DNA of 31,898 nucleotides from CAYRFF01 sp964423575. Lineage in GTDB: Bacteria; Bacteroidota; Bacteroidia; Chitinophagales; Saprospiraceae. The notes under the pieces are model-generated. The model had not been told where the DNA came from and did no database searches. It saw only the letters and a program-made list of their open reading frames with translations. Positions 25,072 to 31,898 of this stretch are shown here, in pieces (the stretch's first letter is position 1; each line of letters opens with the position of its first letter). The stretch is from positions 1 through 31,898 of the forward strand of contig CAYRFF010000036.1 in the NCBI GenBank assembly GCA_964423575.1. Reading direction: 5' to 3'. Made by a program: the position numbers and the translations under genes.

Positions 25072-25350
25072 ATGGCAAAATTTGATAAACTACCTGTTGA
25101 GCAAGACACAAATGTAATCTCTCGAAAACGAATAAAAATCCTAAACTACGATGCTGTACATGAAATTTGGTCTTGGGATGGAATTAAAGGGGAGAGCATC
25201 ATTTTTGTTACTGAAGAGATAAATGAATTATCCGAGAATGAAATCATCGATCTTGTAAAGTCGGCTTTTCAAGTTGAAGATATATCTCAAGTTACTATAT
25301 CTCAAGGGAAGTCGGACTTCACCTTTGTAAACCTCAACTTTGAAGTTTAA
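25072..25350 (+). CDS. Small hypothetical cytoplasmic protein
   Basis: This 92-residue protein has no signal peptide or membrane segment, and I do not recognise a family. It reads as an alternating alpha/beta fold (RIKILNYDAVHEIWSWD, SIIFVTEEI, ENEIIDLVKSAFQVED, FTFVNLNFEV). It is acidic overall. The ATG at 25072 follows an A-rich stretch. It is the last gene before the arsenic operon promoter. A weak inverted repeat ATACC...GGTAT at about 25420-25440 could end its transcript. Confidence 0.5.
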   Translation: MAKFDKLPVEQDTNVISRKRIKILNYDAVHEIWSWDGIKGESIIFVTEEINELSENEIIDLVKSAFQVEDISQVTISQGKSDFTFVNLNFEV

Positions 25351-25446
25351 GGAATTTGGTCAATAAGACTGATATCCCCTAGGCTACCTATCACCAATAA
25401 CACTTCCTGGATTCAATAAATACCGTTAAAAAAAGGTATGAAAATC

Positions 25447-25485
25447 TTGTGATTAAATTAACTATATTGTAATATTGCAATATAG
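25447..25485 (+). promoter_or_regulatory. ArsR operator superimposed on a Bacteroidota promoter
   Basis: A perfect 8-bp inverted repeat CTATATTG-N8-CAATATAG (25462-25469 and 25478-25485) fits an ArsR/SmtB operator. The 8-bp spacer is TAATATTG (25470-25477), a near match to the -7 consensus TAnnTTTG. It lies 20 bp downstream of a TTG (25447-25449) that can serve as the -33 box. Repressor binding would thus cover the -7 box. The arsR start is 16 bp downstream. Confidence 0.65.
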
Positions 25486-25500
25486 CAATTAACGAATGAA

Positions 25501-25833
25501 GTGGCACAAGTGAAGAAAAATAAATATACGGAAAGCCAGCAAGAAATGGCAACTTTATTAAAAGCAATGGCGCACCCGGCGCGAGTAGCTATTATGGAGC
25601 ATTTGTTAAAAATAAATGCTTGTATTGTTGGTGATATAGTGGACGAATTGCCTTTGGCGCAGCCAACTGTTTCACGACATTTAAAAGAATTGAAAAATGC
25701 AGGCTTGATTAAGGGAAGTGTTGAGGGCAATACAATTTGTTATTGTGTCGACGAGCGGGGAATCGAAAAGTTAGATCAATATTTTTCCGATTTTTCCTCC
25801 CAACTTATTAAACAAGAAAATGATTGTTGTTAA
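25501..25833 (+). CDS. arsR: ArsR-family metalloregulator
   Basis: This 110-residue winged-helix repressor contains LLKAMAHPARVAIMEHLLKINACIVGDIVDELPLAQPTVSRHLKELKNAGLIKG, where QPTVSRHLKEL is the DNA-recognition helix. The classical CVC motif in helix 3 is not evident. Cys39 (NACIVGD) and a C-terminal pair (NDCC) are the available thiols, so the As(III) site may involve the tail. The start is a GTG at 25501; a second GTG at 25510 is also possible, and no ATG is in frame. It begins the arsenic operon, 16 bp before arsM, and should repress it through the upstream palindrome. Confidence 0.88.
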   Translation: MAQVKKNKYTESQQEMATLLKAMAHPARVAIMEHLLKINACIVGDIVDELPLAQPTVSRHLKELKNAGLIKGSVEGNTICYCVDERGIEKLDQYFSDFSSQLIKQENDCC

Positions 25834-25849
25834 GCATAAAAAATAGACA

Positions 25850-26689
25850 ATGAATAATTACGACCAAATTAAAGAAATGGTAAAGCAAAAGTACAGTGAG
25901 ATTGCTTTACAAGAAGATGAAATGACTTCTTCAAGCTGTTGTGGCCCCCGCACAAACAGTAATAAGGTATATCACATCATGGGAGAAGATTATAGTGAGA
26001 TGGAAGGTTATATTCCTGATGCTGATTTGGGCCTTGGCTGTGGTTTACCGACACAATTTGCAAAAATTGAAAAAGGTGATACTGTAATTGACCTGGGGTG
26101 CGGAGCCGGCAATGATTGCTTTGTAGCTAGAGCGGAAACCGGGGAATCGGGGAAGGTGATTGGAATTGACTTTGCTGAAGCAATGATTGATAAAGCCCGC
26201 TCTAATGCAGATAAGTTAGGCTTTAATAATGTGGAGTTTAGACAGGGTGATATCGAAAAGATGCCTGTAAGTACGGAGACTGCTGATGTTGTTGTGAGTA
26301 ATTGTGTGCTTAATCTCGTACCAGATAAATCAGCGGTTTTTGAAGAAATGTTCCGGGTTTTAAAGTCGGGTGGACATTTTAGTGTTTCAGATATTGTATT
26401 GACCGGTGACTTACCTGACAAAATTAAAAATGCTGCTGAAATGTATGCCGGTTGTGTAGCAAGTGCAATTGATAAAGATGAGTACTTAAGCTATATCACT
26501 CAAGCCGGTTTTTCTAATCTAACTATCCAGAAAGATAAACCGATTATCGTTCCTGATTCCATCCTAAGAGAATATTTGACGGAAGAGGAAATAAAAGAAT
26601 ACAAATCTAAAGAGACGGTAATCAGAAGTTTGACAATTTATGCTGAAAAGTCGGATAGTTGTTGTAATCCTAAAACCAATTGCTGCTAA
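25850..26689 (+). CDS. arsM: Arsenite methyltransferase
   Basis: This 279-residue enzyme methylates As(III) with SAM, yielding methylated and volatile arsenicals. The SAM motif is VIDLGCGAGNDCFVA, with GIDFAEAMI at the end of strand 2. The three As-binding cysteines of the family are present: Cys64 (GLGCGLP), Cys152 (SNCVLNLV) and Cys202 (AGCVASAI). An N-terminal Cys pair (SSSCCGPRTN, Cys30-31) corresponds to the fourth cysteine of the algal enzyme. The C-terminus ends in SCCNPKTNCC, an extra Cys cluster possibly binding As(III). It is second in the operon, 15 bp before the ACR3 gene. Confidence 0.92.
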   Translation: MNNYDQIKEMVKQKYSEIALQEDEMTSSSCCGPRTNSNKVYHIMGEDYSEMEGYIPDADLGLGCGLPTQFAKIEKGDTVIDLGCGAGNDCFVARAETGESGKVIGIDFAEAMIDKARSNADKLGFNNVEFRQGDIEKMPVSTETADVVVSNCVLNLVPDKSAVFEEMFRVLKSGGHFSVSDIVLTGDLPDKIKNAAEMYAGCVASAIDKDEYLSYITQAGFSNLTIQKDKPIIVPDSILREYLTEEEIKEYKSKETVIRSLTIYAEKSDSCCNPKTNCC

Positions 26690-26704
26690 GCTGAAAATAG
26701 CTGT

Positions 26705-27739
26705 ATGAATGTTAGAATGAAGTTTTTAGACCGTTATTTAACGGTTTGGATATTTTTAGCAATGGCTCTTGGAGTAGGATTAGGTTATCTTTTTCCCTCC
26801 TTTTCTTCAGTAGTGAATAGACTCACCATTGGTACGACAAATGTACCGATAGCTATAGGTTTAATTTTAATGATGTATCCACCGCTGGCAAAGGTGGATT
26901 ATTCACTTTTGCCTAAAGTATTGCAGGACAAAAAGGCCATAAGCATGTCCTTATTGTTGAATTGGGTAATAGGTACGATATTGATGTTTGGCCTGGCTGT
27001 TTTGTTTTTAAGAAACGAGCCGGAATACATGACAGGACTTATTTTAGTAGGTTTGGCAAGATGTATAGCAATGGTTATCGTGTGGAGTGATTTGGCGAAA
27101 GCCAATAGGGAATACACTGCTTTATTGGTTGCATTAAACAGTGTCTTTCAAATTGTATCCTATAGCTTTTTTGTGTGGCTATTTATCAATGCTTTACCGA
27201 GATACCTAGGCTTGGGGAATTTTGATGTAAGTGTCTCTATGCGGGATGTCACCGAAAGCGTGATGATTTATCTAGGAATTCCATTTCTAGCGGGCTTTCT
27301 TGGCCGCTATTTACTGATTAAGAAAAAAGGGAAAAGATGGTATCAGCATAAATATATTCCCAGAATTTCGCCTATTACATTGATTGCACTTTTAGCGACT
27401 ATAGTCTTGATGTTTAGCTTGAAAGGTAATCAAATCATTGAGCTGCCTATGGATGTAGTCAAGATTGCTATACCGCTCATTCTTTATTTTGTACTCATGT
27501 TTTTCATTAGTTTTTTTATCAATAAAGCAATGAAGATTCCTTACGATAAAAATGCTTCGATTACATTTACTGCTGCCGGAAATAATTTCGAATTAGCTAT
27601 AGCTGTTGCAATAGCCGTTTTTGGGTTAAATTCTGCACAGGCATTTACTGCTGTAATCGGACCTTTGGTTGAAGTTCCCGTCCTTATATTTTTAGTAAGA
27701 GTAAGCTTAAGACTTAAGCAAAGATATTATTCAAAATGA
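26705..27739 (+). CDS. acr3: ACR3-family arsenite efflux permease
   Basis: This 344-residue inner-membrane transporter of the ACR3 (BASS superfamily) type exports As(III). About ten hydrophobic segments are seen. Family motifs include PIAIGLILMMYPPLAKVDY, the conserved Cys in LARCIAMVIVWSDLAK near the middle, and FTAAGNNFELAIAVAIAVFG in the late crossing helix. It lies between arsM and arsC; its last codons overlap the arsC start by 4 bp (ATGA), which suggests coupled translation. The length is normal. Confidence 0.93.
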   Translation: MNVRMKFLDRYLTVWIFLAMALGVGLGYLFPSFSSVVNRLTIGTTNVPIAIGLILMMYPPLAKVDYSLLPKVLQDKKAISMSLLLNWVIGTILMFGLAVLFLRNEPEYMTGLILVGLARCIAMVIVWSDLAKANREYTALLVALNSVFQIVSYSFFVWLFINALPRYLGLGNFDVSVSMRDVTESVMIYLGIPFLAGFLGRYLLIKKKGKRWYQHKYIPRISPITLIALLATIVLMFSLKGNQIIELPMDVVKIAIPLILYFVLMFFISFFINKAMKIPYDKNASITFTAAGNNFELAIAVAIAVFGLNSAQAFTAVIGPLVEVPVLIFLVRVSLRLKQRYYSK

Positions 27740-28152
27740 AGCCAAATATTTTAGTTTTATGCACAGGAAACTCGTGTAGGAGTCAGATGGCAGAAGGATA
27801 TTTACGCCACTTCGCACAGAATAAAGCTGCTATATATAGTGGCGGTGTAGAAACGCATGGAGTTAATCCCAGGGCGATAGCTATTATGCAAGAAGATGGG
27901 ATTGATATTTCTATGAATACTTCCAATCACATTGATGAATATTCCGGTATTGATTTCGATTTTGTTATTACAGTTTGTGATAATGCTAAAGAGAGCTGCC
28001 CTATATTTCCTAATACGGCTATAAAATTTCACCATAACTTCTCTGACCCGGCAAAAGCAACCGGAACAGAAGATGAAATTACTAATCAATTCAGGCAAGT
28101 CAGGGAGGAGATAAAGGCATATTGTCACGCTTTTGTGGCTGAAAATTTATGA
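27736..28152 (+). CDS. arsC: Thioredoxin-coupled arsenate reductase (LMW-PTP fold)
   Basis: This 138-residue reductase converts As(V) to As(III) for export by ACR3. The P-loop CTGNSCRS (Cys9 to Arg15) is the low-molecular-weight phosphatase-type active site. The redox cysteines of the thioredoxin-coupled class are in ITVCDNAKESCP, and the general-acid Asp is in FSDPAKATG. This is the pI258/Bacillus type rather than the glutaredoxin type. It is the last gene of the arsenic operon, with a 120-bp gap after it. Confidence 0.93.
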   Translation: MKPNILVLCTGNSCRSQMAEGYLRHFAQNKAAIYSGGVETHGVNPRAIAIMQEDGIDISMNTSNHIDEYSGIDFDFVITVCDNAKESCPIFPNTAIKFHHNFSDPAKATGTEDEITNQFRQVREEIKAYCHAFVAENL

Positions 28153-28209
28153 ATGATATTCCTTTCGCTCTATAGTAGTACGAAATAAAAACATACGTTT
28201 ATTTCTTGT

Positions 28210-28217
28210 TATCTTTG
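28210..28217 (+). promoter_or_regulatory. Putative -7 box TATCTTTG
   Basis: TATCTTTG lies 56 bp before the DUF3667 gene and exactly fits TAnnTTTG. No clear -33 TTG is present at normal spacing. Confidence 0.4.
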
Positions 28218-28272
28218 TTAAAACCTTAGTTGTAAGTTTTATCCGAGAAGAAATTAAAATTTACTTGATGAT

Positions 28273-28947
28273 ATGCACTATTGTACTGTTTGTAAGAAAG
28301 AATATGCTTCAAATTTCTGCCCCAATTGTGGACAGAAAAAAGTGAGTGGGAAGATTACTTTCGGCACCTTTTTAAATGATTTATTCAATAATGCATTTTC
28401 TCTTGACAAATCACTATTTGCAAACATCAAAAGTTTAATCATTAATCCGCATGGAATTGTAAACAATTACCTGAATGGATATAGAGGATATTACTCCAGC
28501 CCGGGAAAACTACTCATTGTTGCCTCGATAATCCTCGCATTGGGATTCTCCTTTACCAAGTCACGATTTTTTATAGTACATATTGATAAATCCAGTATTC
28601 AAGAGCAATTTCTGTTTTTATTCCTTTTTGTTTTTCTGCTATCACTTTTATCCTATTTAGTCTATTACCTGGGCTGGAAAAGAACTTTTACTGAGCACAT
28701 AATCATAAATATTTACAGCATAAGTTTGTGGACTGTTTTCTTTACACCGATTGCCATACTTGATTATCTATATTCCGATAGCACTATAATTTCAAAAGCT
28801 ATCCTCTATTTATACTTTTTCCTTATAATTATCTGGAATAATAGAGTCTTTGAGATTAGTCCAACATGGAAAAGAATTGCCTATATATTTTTAAATGTAT
28901 TGTTGGTGGGAGTGTTCGTTTTTGGCTTGAATTTATATTATAAATAG
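28273..28947 (+). CDS. DUF3667-like zinc-ribbon membrane protein
   Basis: This 224-residue protein opens with a zinc ribbon (Cys4, Cys7, Cys16, Cys19 in HYCTVCKKEY and FCPNCGQK). A conserved amphipathic stretch follows (TFGTFLNDLFNNAFSLDKSLFANIKSLIINP, then YLNGYRGYYSSPGKLLIVASI), and then about five membrane helices to the end. This is the layout of DUF3667 proteins of Bacteroidota, whose role is unknown. It is markedly AT-rich. It sits between the arsenic operon and a P-type ATPase gene, but spacing on both sides argues for separate transcription. Confidence 0.75.
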   Translation: MHYCTVCKKEYASNFCPNCGQKKVSGKITFGTFLNDLFNNAFSLDKSLFANIKSLIINPHGIVNNYLNGYRGYYSSPGKLLIVASIILALGFSFTKSRFFIVHIDKSSIQEQFLFLFLFVFLLSLLSYLVYYLGWKRTFTEHIIINIYSISLWTVFFTPIAILDYLYSDSTIISKAILYLYFFLIIIWNNRVFEISPTWKRIAYIFLNVLLVGVFVFGLNLYYK

Positions 28948-29102
28948 CTAGTTTTCTGGTGATAATATCTAACCTTATCATAAATATTTATAACTCAAGG
29001 GCCTAAGCTCCATGAAGGAACTCTGGTAAGATATTTATTGGGAATTACTGATACTAAAAAATAGCAAAGGAGAATATCTATTAATTTCATACTTTTACAT
29101 CT

Positions 29103-31598
29103 ATGACATTCAATATTCCTCCACACCTTACAGGTTTAAATGCTGAGGAGGTTTTAGCTTCTCAGAAAAGACATGGTTTCAACGAAGTTGCTACGCATAA
29201 AAACTCTTGGTTAAGCTTGCTCTTGAATATTTTAAAAGAACCCATGCTGCTTTTACTGATTGCCGTAGCAATTATCTACTTGATTGTGGGTGATTATGGT
29301 GAGGCGCTATTTATGATCGGGGCGATTGTTATTGTTTCCGGGATTTCTTTCTATCAGGATAATCGTAGCGAAAAAGCATTGAAGGCTCTAGAAAAACTCA
29401 ACGAGCCTTTAAGTACAGTTATCCGAAATTCTATAGTGATGAAAATTCCTACACATGAGATTGCAGTTGGCGACTTGTGTATCATTGAGGAAGGAAGAAT
29501 GATTAATGCCGATGGGAAAATTGTGCATAGTAATGACTTTTCAGTCAATGAAGCATCATTGACAGGCGAATCATTTTCAGTTTTCAAGAGTCAGGAAACA
29601 GATGACAGAAATGTGTATAGCGGAACCTTGGTTGTTTCAGGTTTAGCGGTTTTTGAGGTAGAGGAAATTGGTAATTCAACCAAAATAGGAAAAATCGGTC
29701 AATCAATCCAGACCATTCAGGAAGAGCGCTCACCTTTACAAATTCAAATTAACAATTTCGTTAAATGGATGGCGGGTATTGGCGTTGTCGTGTTTTTAAT
29801 GGTATGGGGTTATAGTTTTTGGCAAAGCAGAGATATCATTGAAAGTTTATTGGTCGGCTTAACCCTGGCTATGTCTATTTTACCCGAGGAGATTCCTGTA
29901 GCTTTTACCACTTTCATGGCATTAGGTGCATGGAAACTTGGTAGAGAAGGCCTTATTATTAAACGAAGCAATGTTGTGGAGACCTTGGGGAGTACAACAG
30001 TGGTATGTGCTGACAAAACCGGAACGATTACTGAAAACTCCATGCAGTTGAAAGCACTTTATGATTATCAAACTGACAAGCTTTATTCAGATGAGGAATT
30101 TGCCGATAGTTCACTATTCGCATTGATAGAGTATGCAATGTGGAGTAGCGAACCGGTTCCGTTTAACCCGATGGAAATAACCATACACAAGGTTTACGAA
30201 CAGACACAAACACATGACAGAAGACAGAGTTTTCAGATGATTCATGAGTATCCATTGGAGGGAAAACCACCGATGATGACCCATCTTCTTGAAAATGAAG
30301 AAAAAGAGCGGATTGTTGCGGCAAAAGGAGCACCTGAAGCTATACTGACAGTATCAGATTTGCCTGAAAAGGAAAGAGTTAAGCTTCGCGATTTGATTCG
30401 GGATTTAGGAAAGCAAGGTTACCGATTATTGGGCGTTGCCAAGGCTCATTTTGAAGGAAATAATTTCCCTGAAAAGCAGCAGGATATTGACTTTGAGTTT
30501 TTAGGTTTTACCGTTTTTTATGACCCTCCTAAACAAGGCATTCAAGAAGTATTTAAGCATATTTACGATGCAGGCATCAAGTTGAAAGTAATTACGGGAG
30601 ATAATGAAGACACTACCATTGCAATTGCTCAACAAGCGGGAATTATAAATACTTCAGCTGCTGTAAATGGAGCAGAAATAGTTAATCATTCAGAGGAAGA
30701 GTTGATAGAACTTTCCAGGAAAGCAACCTTATTTACCCGTATGTTTCCCGAGGCAAAATTAAAGATGGTCAATGCTTTTAAAAAGGATGGCGAAGTAGTG
30801 GCTATGTTGGGAGATGGCGTAAATGACGCTCCTGCGCTGAAAGCTGCGCATATAGGCGTAGCCATGGGACATAAAGGAACCGAAATTGCAAAAGCAGCAG
30901 CTTCTCTGGTCATCGTTAATGATGATCTGGATAAATTGGTCGTAGGGATTGCTGCCGGCAGAAGAATTTATACCAATATTAAAAAAGCAATACAATACGT
31001 CATTTCCATTCACATACCGATTATTTTAACGGTTTCCTTGCCTTTGTTTTTGGGCTGGATTTATCCACATATTTTTACTCCTGTTCACGTTATCTTCCTA
31101 GAGTTAATAATGGGCCCGACAAGTTCTATCGTTTATGAAAACGAACCGATGGAAAAAGGAACGATGACTCAGAAGCCGCGTAAAATGACTGATACTTTCT
31201 TAAATTGGAAAGAGTTGAGTATAAGCATTCTGCAAGGCTTAATGATAACTGTGGGCATTCTATTTGCATACCAGCTGACAGTTCAGCAAGGTGGCGATGA
31301 GCCTACCACACGAGCAATGGTTTTTACCACTTTAATTTTTGCCAACATTTTATTGAGTTTAACTAATCGTTCATTTACATACAGTATTCTGGAGACTTTT
31401 AAATATAAAAACAGACTGTTTCCTATCATTATAGCAATTACTGTAGTCTTGCTTTTCGTCATACTTTACATCCCACCGGTCGCCGGATTTTTCCACCTTG
31501 TCGGGTTGAACCTACAAGAATTAGTCATTGCATTGTTGATTGCTGCCGGTTCTGTTCTATGGTTTGAGGTTTATAAATGGGTGAAGCATAGAAAGTGA
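29103..31598 (+). CDS. Cation-translocating P-type ATPase
   Basis: This 831-residue inner-membrane pump has the full P-type layout. There is an N-terminal cation-ATPase domain (LNAEEVLASQKRHGFNEV) and helices M1-M2. The actuator domain carries EASLTGES (the dephosphorylation TGES loop). M4 has PEEIP (Pro261), the phosphorylation motif is DKTGTIT (Asp304), the nucleotide domain has KGAPEA, and the hinge has VITGDN and MLGDGVNDAPALKAAHIGVAMG. Six C-terminal helices follow. PEEIP and the M6 sequence LELIMGPTSSIVYENEP differ from the Ca2+-pump pattern PEGLP and NLVTDGLPA, so the ion is uncertain; no N-terminal heavy-metal domain or CPC motif is present. Confidence 0.9.
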   Translation: MTFNIPPHLTGLNAEEVLASQKRHGFNEVATHKNSWLSLLLNILKEPMLLLLIAVAIIYLIVGDYGEALFMIGAIVIVSGISFYQDNRSEKALKALEKLNEPLSTVIRNSIVMKIPTHEIAVGDLCIIEEGRMINADGKIVHSNDFSVNEASLTGESFSVFKSQETDDRNVYSGTLVVSGLAVFEVEEIGNSTKIGKIGQSIQTIQEERSPLQIQINNFVKWMAGIGVVVFLMVWGYSFWQSRDIIESLLVGLTLAMSILPEEIPVAFTTFMALGAWKLGREGLIIKRSNVVETLGSTTVVCADKTGTITENSMQLKALYDYQTDKLYSDEEFADSSLFALIEYAMWSSEPVPFNPMEITIHKVYEQTQTHDRRQSFQMIHEYPLEGKPPMMTHLLENEEKERIVAAKGAPEAILTVSDLPEKERVKLRDLIRDLGKQGYRLLGVAKAHFEGNNFPEKQQDIDFEFLGFTVFYDPPKQGIQEVFKHIYDAGIKLKVITGDNEDTTIAIAQQAGIINTSAAVNGAEIVNHSEEELIELSRKATLFTRMFPEAKLKMVNAFKKDGEVVAMLGDGVNDAPALKAAHIGVAMGHKGTEIAKAAASLVIVNDDLDKLVVGIAAGRRIYTNIKKAIQYVISIHIPIILTVSLPLFLGWIYPHIFTPVHVIFLELIMGPTSSIVYENEPMEKGTMTQKPRKMTDTFLNWKELSISILQGLMITVGILFAYQLTVQQGGDEPTTRAMVFTTLIFANILLSLTNRSFTYSILETFKYKNRLFPIIIAITVVLLFVILYIPPVAGFFHLVGLNLQELVIALLIAAGSVLWFEVYKWVKHRK

Positions 31599-31607
31599 TT
31601 TTTATTA

Positions 31608-31621
31608 AGCTTTCGCAAATG
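31608..31621 (-). repeat. Exact CATTTGCGNAAGCT motif
   Basis: The plus strand reads AGCTTTCGCAAATG, 10 bp after the ATPase stop. This is the first copy after the 11-kb stretch without any. The rest of 31622-31751 shows no feature. Confidence 0.75.
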
Positions 31622-31751
31622 TCAATTTCCGGAATTTTCATGCGCCGGAACAAACGACTATTGAACGCATTAATAGAATAGCAGAATAATAACAAAGTCA
31701 CCTTTTCCGAATATTCCATAATGCCGGGATTGTTTTATAAATTGCAGACCT

Positions 31752-31856
31752 ATGAATATAAATCGTGATAGATTATACAAGCATGTAGAATATCTCACAT
31801 CTATCTATCCTTATCGAAACCATACAAATATTGATAGCTTAAATAGTCGCTCCTGA
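31752..31856 (+). pseudogene. Truncated N-terminus of an M28-type peptidase
   Basis: The 34-codon frame from the ATG at 31752 reads NRDRLYKHVEYLTSIYPYRN and then HTNIDSLN before ending in SRS and a TGA. This matches the N-terminal helix of Bacteroidota M28 aminopeptidases as I recall it (LYxHVxxLTxIxPxRNxxNxxSLN, normally continuing into xADYI). The sequence loses resemblance after SLN, at about 31842, as if foreign DNA joined there. The catalytic domain is absent from the window. Family assignment from so short a piece is tentative. Confidence 0.45.
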
Positions 31857-31877
31857 AAAACACATTAACCTGCTGTT

Positions 31878-31898
31878 TATCAACACAATATGTTGATA
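31878..31898. repeat. Palindrome at window edge
   Basis: TATCAACA and TGTTGATA form an 8-bp stem around CAATA at the very end of the window, about 36 bp after the point where the peptidase frame breaks. It may belong to the end of an insertion element that continues beyond the window. Confidence 0.4.

Overview
The window is chromosomal DNA from a member of the phylum Bacteroidota. The main support is a PorX-type response regulator (receiver plus alkaline-phosphatase/PglZ-like domain), a protein with a type IX secretion (T9SS) C-terminal sorting domain, TAnnTTTG-like -7 promoter boxes, and families typical of the phylum (DUF4197, DUF3667, OmpA-domain and PagL-like outer-membrane proteins). I cannot name a genus. 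No rRNA, tRNA, CRISPR array or intact transposase gene was seen.

Layout. Bases 1-775 hold a hairpin pair, a probably truncated small gene and copy 1 of a structured MITE-like element. Bases 776-5609 carry a lipoprotein amidohydrolase (+), then a THUMP RNA methyltransferase and an acyl-CoA carboxylase beta subunit that form a two-gene minus-strand unit. Copy 2 of the element follows at 5822-6025 in the opposite orientation. A DUF4197 lipoprotein and a repeat-rich spacer (6827-7602) lead to a conserved housekeeping stretch: glutaryl-CoA dehydrogenase, an OmpA-domain protein, PhoH, a DUF62/SAM-hydrolase-fold protein coupled to a small monooxygenase-fold protein, penicillin-binding protein 1A, GlyA, a T9SS cargo protein, an HD phosphohydrolase and PorX. 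Next are a PagL-like protein and a run of small, AT-rich, poorly characterised genes (22195-25350). An arsenic module (arsR-arsM-ACR3-arsC) comes next, followed by a DUF3667 membrane protein and a P-type ATPase. The window ends in the decapitated start of an M28-type peptidase gene, possibly cut by an insertion just beyond the edge.

Functional links. The arsenic genes form a coherent unit: ArsR senses As(III), ArsC reduces arsenate, ACR3 exports arsenite and ArsM methylates it. A promoter and a palindromic operator are superimposed upstream of arsR. PorX regulates T9SS in other Bacteroidota, and a T9SS cargo gene lies about 2 kb away. Glutaryl-CoA dehydrogenase and the acyl-CoA carboxylase point to amino-acid catabolism but are not in one operon.

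The most unusual content is not protein coding. (1) Two copies of a ~185-204 bp element have 12-bp terminal inverted repeats and a central cloverleaf whose arms differ in sequence but keep their pairing. (2) A 14-mer, CATTTGCGNAAGCT, occurs seven times exactly and about seven more times nearly so, on both strands, in several reading frames and between genes. It is absent from the AT-rich 20.6-31.6 kb segment. (3) Several other dispersed hairpin and heptad repeat families fill the intergenic spaces.
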